A stretch of DNA of 64,000 bases from JARRQJ01 sp963761035. Its GTDB lineage: Bacteria > Pseudomonadota > Gammaproteobacteria > DRLM01. The stretch lies in contig CAVXFH010000002.1 of assembly GCA_963761035.1 (NCBI GenBank), positions 1,798,001-1,862,000 on the forward strand, in the 5' to 3' direction. Shown one piece after another: positions 7,410-14,590 of this stretch. The notes below the pieces were generated by a model. The model did not search any database. It was not told the DNA's origin and saw only the letters and a list, made by a program, of their open reading frames with translations. The translations under genes were made by a program, and so were the position numbers. The first letter of the stretch is position 1; each line of letters begins with the position of its first letter.

Positions 7410-7730
7410 ATGGCAATAAATGTCCTAACACCGGGAAAGACCTTCATTCTCAGTCTAATCGCTGGAGTTACCACCGGGATGGGGAATGGGAGTGTGTTCG
7501 GGGCGGCCTTAATGTGCGCGCTGGGGCGTGGCCGCTTCGATTATTGGGGTGGCATTTATGGGGCGGCGTATGATCCCACCACATTTCAAGGGTTCGTTGA
7601 TTGGTGCATGCTGCTGTTCGGTTTTGCGTTCACCGCGATTATGATGATCACCTTGAATAAACACGGTGAGTTGGAAGCGGCAGCAGAGGCGGCGGGGCAG
7701 GGCGCAGGGCAGAAGAGCTCCCACGCATGA
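7410..7730 (+). CDS. Small membrane protein at head of the oxidase operon
   Basis: The protein has 106 residues with an ATG start at 7410 after a strong G-rich Shine-Dalgarno (ACAGGGGGGG). Two hydrophobic segments (~11-36, glycine-rich, and ~62-82) are separated by RGRFDYWGGIYGAAYDPTTF, with an alanine-rich C-terminal tail. It lies before the microprotein and ccoN in the same orientation. No family is recognised. It is probably an accessory subunit or assembly protein of this oxidase lineage. Confidence 0.65.
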   Translation: MAINVLTPGKTFILSLIAGVTTGMGNGSVFGAALMCALGRGRFDYWGGIYGAAYDPTTFQGFVDWCMLLFGFAFTAIMMITLNKHGELEAAAEAAGQGAGQKSSHA

Positions 7731-7790
7731 GCCTCCAAGTAGGTAAGGGTTGCTAATTTTGTTTCGTTATCGCTGTCGGGGGATATTCAG

Positions 7791-7880
7791 ATGACTACTA
7801 TCGCCACTATTTTTTGTATCTTGCTTGCGTTCTCCAGCATGTGGTTCGCCTGGTTTTTGATGCAACCAGGGGAGCATTGA
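7791..7880 (+). CDS. 29-residue single-helix microprotein
   Basis: From ATG 7791 (upstream GGGGGATATTCAG, weakly Shine-Dalgarno-like) to TGA 7878-7880 the frame encodes 29 residues: MTTIATIF, then a helix CILLAFSSMWFAWFLM, then QPGEH. It lies 60 bp before ccoN in the same direction. The size and one helix recall CcoQ-type subunits of cbb3 oxidases, although CcoQ is usually longer and lies after ccoO. Confidence 0.5.
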   Translation: MTTIATIFCILLAFSSMWFAWFLMQPGEH

Positions 7881-7940
7881 GTCGCTTTTAGCATTAATCA
7901 CATTACAGCATTAGGGAATCAAAATAGGGGAGTTCAGGAC

Positions 7941-9347
7941 ATGCTTAAGTACTTGACAATGAGGAATGAAGAGATACCGGCAGGTACATCCGCGGTATAT
8001 TTTGGTTTCTCCTCCATACTGTGGTTCGTTATTGGAACAGGGTTGGGGTCATTCAATGCGGCGAAGCTCGCCTTCCCGGATTTTGTCACCGGCTCGGAAA
8101 TGTTCTCATTTGGCCACATGCGCCAAGTTCACGTGCTTGCCGTGATCTTCGGCTGGATCTCCATGGCATTCGCCATGGCGATGATGTACATCACGCCGGC
8201 CCTGGGTAACACCAAACTCTGGTCCGAAAAATTAGGGATGTGGAATTGTTTCCTATGGAACATCGGACTCTCCTTGGGTTTGGTGTGCCTGTGGGTAGGG
8301 ATGAGTTCCGGCCGTGAATATTCCGACTTTCCCTGGTTCATAGATCTTTATATAGCCGCTTTTATGACGGTCCCGCTTGGAATAAACGTGTGGATGACGA
8401 TTATCAAGCGTCGCACCCAGGGTATTTATACGACCAACTGGTTTTTTGCCGCTGCCATCTTCATGGTGTCTATTGTATTTATCGTAGGTAACTCGCCCGA
8501 GTGGTTCTCACTCAGCGGGCTGAGCGAGGCCTATCTGACATGGTGGTTCGCGCATAACGTACTGGGTTTGTGGATTACCCCCGTCGCGGCGGCGATCGCT
8601 TACTACACGGTGCCCAAGATTACAGGTAATCCCTTGTACTCGCACCGCATCGGGCATTTGCATTTCTGGTCGGTAGTGGTGTTCTACTCGACCCCCGCGG
8701 CGCATCACCTGATGTCCGCGCCCCTGCCTGAATGGCTCAAGTCATTCGCCTCCGTAGAGGGCGTGCTTATCCTGGTGCCGGCCATCGCCTTTGTATCGAA
8801 CCTGCTGCTCACGATGCAGGGGAAATGGCACTTTTTCGTCGAAAATATTGAGATGAAATTTACAATCACCGGTGTGTTGCTCGCCATTCCCTTGAATATG
8901 CAGGGAGGCTTTCAACAGACGCGTGCCATCAACTGGTATATTCACGGTACGGGTTGGATCGTAGCGCATGCGCACTTGGCGCTGCTGGGGTTCTCAACGT
9001 TCCTGGAGGCGGCGGCGGTGTACTATGGATTGCAGACCATCCTGCGCCGTAAGCTGTACTCCCTGACCTTGGCGAATCTTCATTTCTGGTTCGTGCTGAT
9101 TGGGTTCGCGACCTACTGGATCTCCATGACCATCGCGGGTTTGATCCAAGGCGCGGGTAAGATCTATGAAGTTCCATATATTGACGTTGTTATCGCCGAA
9201 CATCCTTACATGATCGCTCGGTGGGTAGGGGGTACAATGGTGTTTACATCTAACATCGTGTGGCTATACAACATGTGGATGACCGCGCGCGTCGGTACGG
9301 CCATTCCCGCTGGCCGCATGCCCCATGAATTGGCCTACGAGCGTTAA
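7941..9347 (+). CDS. ccoN: Divergent cbb3-type (C-family) oxidase subunit I
   Basis: This is the catalytic subunit of a haem-copper oxygen reductase, with 468 residues and ~12 helices. Ligands visible: low-spin haem His64 (RQVHVLAVIFGW), CuB His205 (WWFAHNVLGLW), CuB His255/256 (STPAAHHLM), and haem His343/His345 (VAHAHLALLGF). Tyr249 lies six residues before His255, matching the cross-linked helix VII Tyr of CcoN, so it looks like an oxygen reductase and not a nitric oxide reductase. No NorB Glu motif is seen. HAHLALLGF is more NOR-like than the usual GHVHSGALGW, which marks a divergent branch. It is followed after 29 bp by ccoO. Confidence 0.93.
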   Translation: MLKYLTMRNEEIPAGTSAVYFGFSSILWFVIGTGLGSFNAAKLAFPDFVTGSEMFSFGHMRQVHVLAVIFGWISMAFAMAMMYITPALGNTKLWSEKLGMWNCFLWNIGLSLGLVCLWVGMSSGREYSDFPWFIDLYIAAFMTVPLGINVWMTIIKRRTQGIYTTNWFFAAAIFMVSIVFIVGNSPEWFSLSGLSEAYLTWWFAHNVLGLWITPVAAAIAYYTVPKITGNPLYSHRIGHLHFWSVVVFYSTPAAHHLMSAPLPEWLKSFASVEGVLILVPAIAFVSNLLLTMQGKWHFFVENIEMKFTITGVLLAIPLNMQGGFQQTRAINWYIHGTGWIVAHAHLALLGFSTFLEAAAVYYGLQTILRRKLYSLTLANLHFWFVLIGFATYWISMTIAGLIQGAGKIYEVPYIDVVIAEHPYMIARWVGGTMVFTSNIVWLYNMWMTARVGTAIPAGRMPHELAYER

Positions 9348-9376
9348 TAACAACTGACAAAGGGAGGGAGTCAAAC

Positions 9377-10390
9377 GTGGCTTTCAGAGAATATAAAATA
9401 GGGTCAAGGTTGTTCGGTGTCGCGCTCGGCGGATCAATGCTGATTACGCTGTATTTCCCGACGGTTAATATAACCTCGGTGGCGGCGACGGAGATTGGTC
9501 TGGGCAAGGGCCTTCAATATGGCCGTGTCAGCGGATTCTCATATCAGGATCCGTTCCTGCAGGGTAAGAACATGCCCAAGACGGTGATCCTGAATAAGGA
9601 CCCGGTGACGGGTGCACTCTTTGATCCGCCGCTAACCGCTTATGTTTATGAGCCCGGCGTCCCCATGCCCGGTGCGGTGCAGCACCCGCGTACCCTGGGC
9701 CCCGGTGTGAAGGAACTCAGTGTCGAAAAGGGACGGATTACGGAGGCATCAGCGACCGTTGGCGCGGTATTCGTGGTGCGTAAAGAGGAATACTCCCATC
9801 ATACAGGCGAGAAACCAGAGAATCCGGTTGCTGTAGAACATGAAACTTTGTCCGGGGAGGAACCTGCCGCCTATATCGAAAACGCCACTGCGACACGGGG
9901 CTGGACCCCGGCGCAAGTCCTGGCCGCCGCGGGTGACGAAAACACCATGTACGTAGGTTCAGGGAAGAATATGTTCATTCGCGAGGGGTGCTGGTGGTGC
10001 CACACCCTGCTGCCCGAGGAAACGCAAGATTGGCAGGTATTCGGCATTCCTCCGCGTTTGGGGGATTTTAATGACGAATCACCGACGGCCTTTGGTTCGG
10101 ATCGCAAGGCTCCTGACTTGCTGCACGTGGGGTCGCGTAACTCCTCCAAGGAATGGATGATGATGCACTTCTTCAATCCCCGCTTGGTGCAGCCGCACTC
10201 CATAATGCCTCGTTTCGATTACCTGTGGGGCAAGGTGGATGCCCAGGGTAAGCCGATTGATTACGCGGGTTGGCGTAAAGAATATAACGAATACACAGAG
10301 GGCAAGCGCATCTATCCGCCAGACGTACCACAATATGCTTCAAATAGCGATGCACGCTATCTGATCGATTTTGTTTTAAATTTGAAGTAA
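9377..10390 (+). CDS. ccoO: Enlarged CcoO-like monoheme cytochrome c subunit
   Basis: The GTG start at 9377 follows the Shine-Dalgarno AGGGAGGGAG. The protein has 337 residues, clearly longer than usual CcoO (~200-250). A membrane helix near ~10-30 is followed by ~160 residues with no CcoO counterpart (35-195, mostly beta-like, e.g. DPPLTAYVYEPGVPMPGAV). The normal CcoO haem domain then begins: FIREGCWWCH (Cys205, Cys208, His209), APDLLHVGSRNSSKEW, and an axial Met in SIMPRF (~277). It passes electrons to CcoN. The late haem site relative to the anchor is the notable feature. Confidence 0.9.
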   Translation: MAFREYKIGSRLFGVALGGSMLITLYFPTVNITSVAATEIGLGKGLQYGRVSGFSYQDPFLQGKNMPKTVILNKDPVTGALFDPPLTAYVYEPGVPMPGAVQHPRTLGPGVKELSVEKGRITEASATVGAVFVVRKEEYSHHTGEKPENPVAVEHETLSGEEPAAYIENATATRGWTPAQVLAAAGDENTMYVGSGKNMFIREGCWWCHTLLPEETQDWQVFGIPPRLGDFNDESPTAFGSDRKAPDLLHVGSRNSSKEWMMMHFFNPRLVQPHSIMPRFDYLWGKVDAQGKPIDYAGWRKEYNEYTEGKRIYPPDVPQYASNSDARYLIDFVLNLK

Positions 10391-10403
10391 AGGGGGGAAG
10401 ATC

Positions 10404-11024
10404 ATGGGGTGGAGAACTGATAAGCCGCTGATAAGTCTTACGGATGATGAGCAAAACAGGAAGGCGATGCAGGTATGGGAAGGCGAGAGCCTGGGGGGGT
10501 TGACGGAGGACAATAACCGCCTGCCCCAAGCCGTGGTGTGGTTGCTGGGCTTGACCATCGTTACCGCGTTCCTCGTTACAGCGCCGCTGTGGGGTCAGAG
10601 GCCGACCGCTGCGATCTATAAGGACTACATCGCGATGATGGATAGTCCTGAAGTCCAGAAGCTCGACACCGATGCCGACAAGATGGCCTTCATAGTCAAG
10701 AATGCGCCGGATAGCAAATACAAGGCATTGCAGGAACGCCACCCCGCGACGATGGATGATCTGCGCATGATCAAGAACCAAGTCGTGGAACTGGAAACCT
10801 CAAAGGCCGACCTGGAAGAATGGACCGTGGTGGGGCCAAAGGTGGTGCTGGCTAATTTCGAAGGCGAAAAAGGACCAGATGGCAATAAGATACGTAAACA
10901 ACCCTCATGGGATCCAGGCTACACGATCGATGTTTTCTATGTGATATATTTCTGCGTAGCGGTGGTGATCGTGGTAAAGCGCCTACCCCCGATCAGCATG
11001 CAGCCGACACACGGTAAGCACTGA
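10404..11024 (+). CDS. Oxidase-associated membrane protein with two helices
   Basis: The protein has 206 residues. After a polar N-terminus comes helix 1 (~43-62), ending in APLWGQRP, then a long soluble periplasmic segment (~70-170; charged, partly helical), and helix 2 (~177-195) with a short basic tail. The helix-1 end (P-L-W-G-Q-R-P) is shared with the protein at 18577-19017 (P-F-W-G-N-R-P), and both start with a soluble N-terminal stretch, so they may be related. It lies 13 bp after ccoO and is likely co-translated. Its function is unknown; its position is where ccoQ/ccoP would be found. Confidence 0.7.
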   Translation: MGWRTDKPLISLTDDEQNRKAMQVWEGESLGGLTEDNNRLPQAVVWLLGLTIVTAFLVTAPLWGQRPTAAIYKDYIAMMDSPEVQKLDTDADKMAFIVKNAPDSKYKALQERHPATMDDLRMIKNQVVELETSKADLEEWTVVGPKVVLANFEGEKGPDGNKIRKQPSWDPGYTIDVFYVIYFCVAVVIVVKRLPPISMQPTHGKH

Positions 11025-11043
11025 GTTTGAAGGAGTAATTGAC

Positions 11044-11175
11044 ATGTTGAACGTAGACAATCCGCCTTTGGTATTGCTGGGTATCATCGTCTTGGTGTTC
11101 CTCGCCCCGTTTATTTATAGCTTCTTCGTCGATAATTATGATAAAAAGGCTAAAGGTATTAAGTTCGTGGATTGA
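11044..11175 (+). CDS. 43-residue single-helix microprotein
   Basis: ATG 11044 follows GAAGGAGTAATTGAC, a strong Shine-Dalgarno. The 43 residues are MLNVDNPP, a helix (LVLLGIIVLVFLAPFIYSFF) and a charged tail VDNYDKKAKGIKFVD. It is the last gene before the terminator at 11221-11249 and so closes the ccoN operon. It has the layout of CcoQ-type subunits (one helix plus charged tail). The reading frame, ribosome-binding site and context are all consistent with a real gene. Confidence 0.7.
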   Translation: MLNVDNPPLVLLGIIVLVFLAPFIYSFFVDNYDKKAKGIKFVD

Positions 11176-11220
11176 TTTCCCAGCTCATCGCAATAGGAAA
11201 ATAAGTTTGTTCGAAGCTGA

Positions 11221-11249
11221 TACCGCCTTCCTAGAAGGCGGTATTTTTA
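11221..11249 (+). terminator. Rho-independent terminator of the ccoNO operon
   Basis: The stem TACCGCCTTC (11221-11230) / GAAGGCGGTA (11234-11243) with a 3-nt loop is followed by TTTTTAT, 46 bp after the microprotein stop codon. Confidence 0.9.
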
Positions 11250-11281
11250 TTTGTAGTCAGTAAGTTGACGTTCTAGAGGGC

Positions 11282-11593
11282 GTGGTGTCGAGAATCAAGC
11301 AATTGCTTCTGGCAGGCATGTGTGTCAGCTACACGGCTCTAGCGTGCGCGGAAGATGCCGGCTTCAATACCGGCATAGAAGGAATGAACAGCCGGCAATG
11401 GAGCGTTGGTATCTTTATATTTTTGGTATTTTGTATCCTGGTGTTTACTATAATAGTGGTAAAATTCATGACAGCTGATCGGGTGGTAACGCTTAAACGC
11501 GGAGAGAAATTGCTCTTCGCCTGGATATTCTTCGGCGTCGTCGCTGCCATCATCATCGGGGCCATGCAATTGTTGCAGGGCCGACTATTTTGA
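11282..11593 (+). CDS. Small membrane protein with signal peptide and two helices
   Basis: The GTG start at 11282 gives 103 residues: a signal-peptide-like N-terminus (RIKQLLLAGMCVSYTALACAE), helix ~40-61, a loop TADRVVTLKRGEK, then helix ~76-95. It starts the second part of the oxidase locus after the terminator and is followed 13 bp later by the CcoS-like gene. The family is not recognised. The loop between helices is basic, so it is probably cytoplasmic. It may be an oxidase subunit or assembly protein. Confidence 0.6.
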   Translation: MVSRIKQLLLAGMCVSYTALACAEDAGFNTGIEGMNSRQWSVGIFIFLVFCILVFTIIVVKFMTADRVVTLKRGEKLLFAWIFFGVVAAIIIGAMQLLQGRLF

Positions 11594-11606
11594 TGAGGTA
11601 TTTCTC

Positions 11607-11888
11607 ATGAATTATGTCAATAACCTTCCGGACGGGTGGACGATCTACGTGTGGCTGATAGCGGGGGCGATGATTGTCGTTGCCGTAATTTTCTTTATTC
11701 GCTGGGCGGCGCGCAATGATCAATTTGATGAGGATATCAAGTATCTGGTCTTTGATAAGGATGACAAAGACAAGATGACCGAGGCGGAATTTGCCAAGAG
11801 TGAGCAGGTTCTCAAGGAACAGATGGAAAAGCGTAAGCGCTTTCTGGCAATGAAAGAAAATGATAAGAAGGCACATGATCGCTCATGA
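11607..11888 (+). CDS. CcoS-like small membrane protein
   Basis: The protein has 93 residues: one helix (~13-32), then RWAARNDQFDEDIKYLVFDKDDKD and a charged coiled tail (KMTEAEFAKSEQVLKEQ). The helix followed by W-A-x-x-x-x-Q-F-D-x(4,5)-L-x-F-D is the signature seen in CcoS, the small protein needed for cofactor insertion into cbb3 oxidases. CcoS is usually 50-70 residues, so this copy has an extra tail. Its end overlaps the next cytochrome gene by 4 bp. The assignment by motif is reasonable but needs a profile search. Confidence 0.55.
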   Translation: MNYVNNLPDGWTIYVWLIAGAMIVVAVIFFIRWAARNDQFDEDIKYLVFDKDDKDKMTEAEFAKSEQVLKEQMEKRKRFLAMKENDKKAHDRS

Positions 11889-12361
11889 GGAATGGCGAGA
11901 AGTGGATCCTTGCGGTTATTGGGATCAGTGTCGTCTCGGTGTGGGTGGTAAATTATGTACGGAACGCGGCCCAAAAGCCTGATCCGGGAATCCCTTTCTA
12001 TAGCACATCAACCGAACAATTCTCCGGCCAGGCAACGAAGTTGATCAAGCGTGAGCACTGCAGAGATTGTCATAGCTTATGGACGTTAAAGGACATTTTG
12101 CAGTCGGTCCCAGCCCCGATGCTGGACGGCATAGGCGCTTTGCACGATGAGGAGTGGTTCTATCGCTATTTCTCAACCACAACACCACAAGCTATTATCC
12201 CATCGCGGTTGAAGCCGCAATATCGCATGCCATCCTACGCGCAATTGCCGGAGCAGGAGCGGCGGATGTTGGCGCAGTATATGGCGAGCTTGAAGGTGAA
12301 GGATTGGTACCTTGATACTCTCAAGAAGGCGGAGCACCGCGTTCTAACGGGAGAGGAATGA
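11885..12361 (+). CDS. Membrane-anchored monoheme cytochrome c
   Basis: The protein has 158 residues: an N-terminal helix (~7-25), then a periplasmic domain with HCRDCH (Cys59, Cys62, His63). Axial-Met candidates lie in YRMPSYAQLPEQERRMLAQYM. The pattern resembles the cytochrome at 4313-4906 (anchor, CxDCH, similar length after the haem). It overlaps the CcoS-like gene before it and the ATG after it (ATGA at 12358-12361), so it lies in a coupled operon. It is probably an electron donor to the oxidase, partly replacing CcoP. Confidence 0.82.
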   Translation: MRNGEKWILAVIGISVVSVWVVNYVRNAAQKPDPGIPFYSTSTEQFSGQATKLIKREHCRDCHSLWTLKDILQSVPAPMLDGIGALHDEEWFYRYFSTTTPQAIIPSRLKPQYRMPSYAQLPEQERRMLAQYMASLKVKDWYLDTLKKAEHRVLTGEE

Positions 12362-12828
12362 CCATGATTGATGCGCGCTTAAAGCGAGGCGTACCGGCAT
12401 TGATCGCCGGTTGCGCAATTATCTATTTTGGCGACCATCTTCTCGGTATACGTACCGAACTTTTCTGGGGCTTATCCACGTTTAACATCCTGTGGTTTCT
12501 CGATATCTTTATCGTACCGTTAATTGCGGGAATCGCCGTGGGGATGATCTATGGCCTGGGCGGAAAGTGGTTAGCCTATTTTCCACCATTAATAATGCAA
12601 TTTTACGCCTATTTCGAAAGTATGAAACTTATCGGCGTTCCCGATGGCGCCGCGCTGATGCCTATGGGGTGGTGGGGTTTTTTTGTGATCCTGGCCGTAG
12701 AGTCGGCTGCTATAGGCGGAGTGCTCGGGGAGATTCTGATCAAGCGCACTTATGGCCGTAAGCCCATTCATCTGGATTATCAGGAACGGGCGGCCAAGTC
12801 AGCGGAGAAGCCACGGACCGATGCGTGA
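12358..12828 (+). CDS. Four-helix membrane protein of unknown function
   Basis: The protein has 156 residues and four hydrophobic segments (~11-30, ~38-66, ~72-90, ~104-128), then a basic/polar tail (KRTYGRKPIHLDYQERAA). The start ATG 12358 overlaps the previous stop (ATGA). Small residues are abundant in the helices (VPLIAGIAVGMIYGLGG). No haem or metal motif is seen and no family is recognised. The last 8 bp overlap the SUMF1 gene that follows, so the products are likely made together. Confidence 0.6.
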   Translation: MTMIDARLKRGVPALIAGCAIIYFGDHLLGIRTELFWGLSTFNILWFLDIFIVPLIAGIAVGMIYGLGGKWLAYFPPLIMQFYAYFESMKLIGVPDGAALMPMGWWGFFVILAVESAAIGGVLGEILIKRTYGRKPIHLDYQERAAKSAEKPRTDA

Positions 12829-13891
12829 CCATGCCTTGAAGCGGACGGTGAACCTGGATGACAGGGCCCGAGCAAAGCGCAAGCGCTACCTTAATGCGAC
12901 CTTAGTGACATGCGCGGCCTTGGCAATGCTGGGCGGCAGCATTCATGTAGTCATGCTCGGCGCGAATCGCATGGCGGAGATGCGCGGTATGTCCACCTAT
13001 AACCTCAAAGACGTGTCGGCGCGTATACGCGCCGCCGGAGAAGATATCCAACTGCATAAAGAGAATGAACATCCGGTCGGCAAGGTCGCTGGTTATAGCG
13101 TCGCCGAAGCCGAAGCACTGCTCGGTGACAAGCAGTGGCATGAACTGGATACTATGATTGTTATCCCGGCGGGGGACTTTGTCATGGGTACCGATAGGCC
13201 GCAGGCCGATGTACAGGATCAACCTGCCCATCATGTGAAGCTGGCCGCCTATGCGATTGACAAGTATCCCGTGACCAATGCGCAGTACGCGCGCTTTATG
13301 GCCGCGACGGGGCATCGTCCCCCCCTGGATTGGAAAGACGGCAAGATCCCGGACGGCGAGCTGTTGTATCCCGTCACCATGGTTTCCTGGTTTGATGCGA
13401 GTAGTTATGCGGCGTGGGCGAATAAACGCTTGCCCACCGAGGCGGAATGGGAGAAGGCGGCACGCGGTTCCAAAGGCCTGCGTTGGCCATGGGGTGATTT
13501 GATGGACGCCAGCCGCCTGAACACCTACTACTCGGTGGGGCACGCTACGGATGTTACCGCATATCCAAATGGAGCCAGTCCCTATGGCGTCATGGATATG
13601 GCGGGTAACGTCAGCCAATGGGTGGAGGATGATTATCTACCCTATCCCGGTTCAACTGCTCCGCGAGAAGTGTTTCAAGGCAAGATCGCCGTGGCCAAGA
13701 CGCCGGATGATCGCGCTCTGAAGGTGGTTGATTTGGTTCCAGTGGGAAAGCGCTATAAGGTATTGCGCGGCGGCTCCTGGAATAGCGATCCGTTCTCCAC
13801 CGCCGGTTATCACCGCATATCGCAATGGCCGAATCTTGCCTCGGATTTTTTTGGTTTTCGCTGCGCCAGAGATGCATCTCAAAATCAATAG
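12821..13891 (+). CDS. Membrane-anchored SUMF1/FGE-fold protein without catalytic cysteines
   Basis: The ATG at 12821 overlaps the previous gene by 8 bp and gives 356 residues. A membrane helix (~24-45) is followed by a periplasmic region. The SUMF1 domain (~110-350) shows typical blocks: MIVIPAGDFVMGTD, YPVTNAQYARFM, RLPTEAEWEKAARG, WPWGD, MAGNVSQWVEDDY, VLRGGSWNS and GFRCAR. Active formylglycine-generating enzymes have a Cys pair after RGGS; here the region is NSDPFSTAGYHR, with none. A formylglycine activity is therefore unlikely, and a binding or structural role (as suggested for NirV-type proteins in respiratory clusters) is more likely. Confidence 0.85.
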   Translation: MRDHALKRTVNLDDRARAKRKRYLNATLVTCAALAMLGGSIHVVMLGANRMAEMRGMSTYNLKDVSARIRAAGEDIQLHKENEHPVGKVAGYSVAEAEALLGDKQWHELDTMIVIPAGDFVMGTDRPQADVQDQPAHHVKLAAYAIDKYPVTNAQYARFMAATGHRPPLDWKDGKIPDGELLYPVTMVSWFDASSYAAWANKRLPTEAEWEKAARGSKGLRWPWGDLMDASRLNTYYSVGHATDVTAYPNGASPYGVMDMAGNVSQWVEDDYLPYPGSTAPREVFQGKIAVAKTPDDRALKVVDLVPVGKRYKVLRGGSWNSDPFSTAGYHRISQWPNLASDFFGFRCARDASQNQ

Positions 13892-13906
13892 TTGAGCGAC
13901 TAGCAC

Positions 13907-14125
13907 ATGAAATTCGTCAAAGCATTATGTGTCGCATTGCTAAGCGCTTTAGCGTCAAGCCCGGCATGGGCGCTTGACAGCTATCGGTATTTGCATGTTT
14001 CCATTGACACACCTTGGTTAATATTTCTGTTCTTATTACCCATCGTGCTTTCGCCGTTTATCCTGATGGCAATTCTCTACTGGCGTTTTGCCGGCCGCAA
14101 GTCGCGCGATGAAGATTCGCAATAG
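13907..14125 (+). CDS. Small membrane protein with signal peptide
   Basis: The protein has 72 residues: a signal sequence (MKFVKALCVALLSALASSPAWALD), a short periplasmic stretch (SYRYLHVSIDTP), one helix (WLIFLFLLPIVLSPFILMAIL) and a basic C-terminus (RFAGRKSRDEDSQ). It lies 15 bp after the SUMF1 gene. It is unrecognised and probably a minor subunit or assembly factor of the same complex. Confidence 0.6.
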   Translation: MKFVKALCVALLSALASSPAWALDSYRYLHVSIDTPWLIFLFLLPIVLSPFILMAILYWRFAGRKSRDEDSQ

Positions 14126-14160
14126 ACCAAAAAAAATGATGTCGAAGTAAAGGTAATCGC

Positions 14161-14529
14161 ATGCGCAGCATCGTCAGATATTTAATGCCGTTGATATGCT
14201 GTTGCGCGCTGCTCTATGTGCTGGGAGTTCCGGCCCACGCGGCTGAAATAACCGCTGTTGGCGATAATGCCGGTCAGGTAATGGAGGAGTTCAATAAAGC
14301 CGACAGCGAACGCACCGCGCGCGACATCAGTAACCACAAAAAGCAACAGATCATGTTTGTCATGGGTATATCGCTATTGATCTTTATTATCACTACCGTG
14401 TCATTAGGCGTGGCGATGGTAGTGTTCGCTAAGCCGGTATTCGTCGCGCATATGATCTTCGCCGGTTTTAGCCTGACCTTGGCCATTGCCCATGCCGTCG
14501 TTGCCATTGTTTGGTTTTTTCCTAAATAG
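14161..14529 (+). CDS. Small membrane protein with signal peptide and two helices
   Basis: The protein has 122 residues: an N-terminal signal (SIVRYLMPLICCCALLYVLGVPAHAAE), a polar, probably helical segment (~30-63), then two helices (~65-88 and ~92-119). The arrangement resembles the protein at 11282-11593. It is unrecognised, and its position supports a role in the oxidase system. The gap to the next gene (14530-14590) holds no terminator that I can see. Confidence 0.55.
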   Translation: MRSIVRYLMPLICCCALLYVLGVPAHAAEITAVGDNAGQVMEEFNKADSERTARDISNHKKQQIMFVMGISLLIFIITTVSLGVAMVVFAKPVFVAHMIFAGFSLTLAIAHAVVAIVWFFPK

Positions 14530-14590
14530 ATGCTGTATCGAACCATAATCGTCGGCAAAATGAAATTCCGGCTTTCCCCCTGTTCCATCC

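Noticed and set aside
7316..7573. An 85-codon frame before the first gene of the oxidase operon
   Set aside because: It overlaps the well-supported gene at 7410 in another frame, crosses the FNR-type box and has no ribosome-binding site.
7941..9347. Nitric oxide reductase NorB as an alternative for the catalytic subunit
   Set aside because: The helix VII tyrosine of cbb3 oxidases is at the expected spacing from the CuB histidines, the NorB Glu motif is absent, and a CcoO-type cytochrome and CcoG accompany it.
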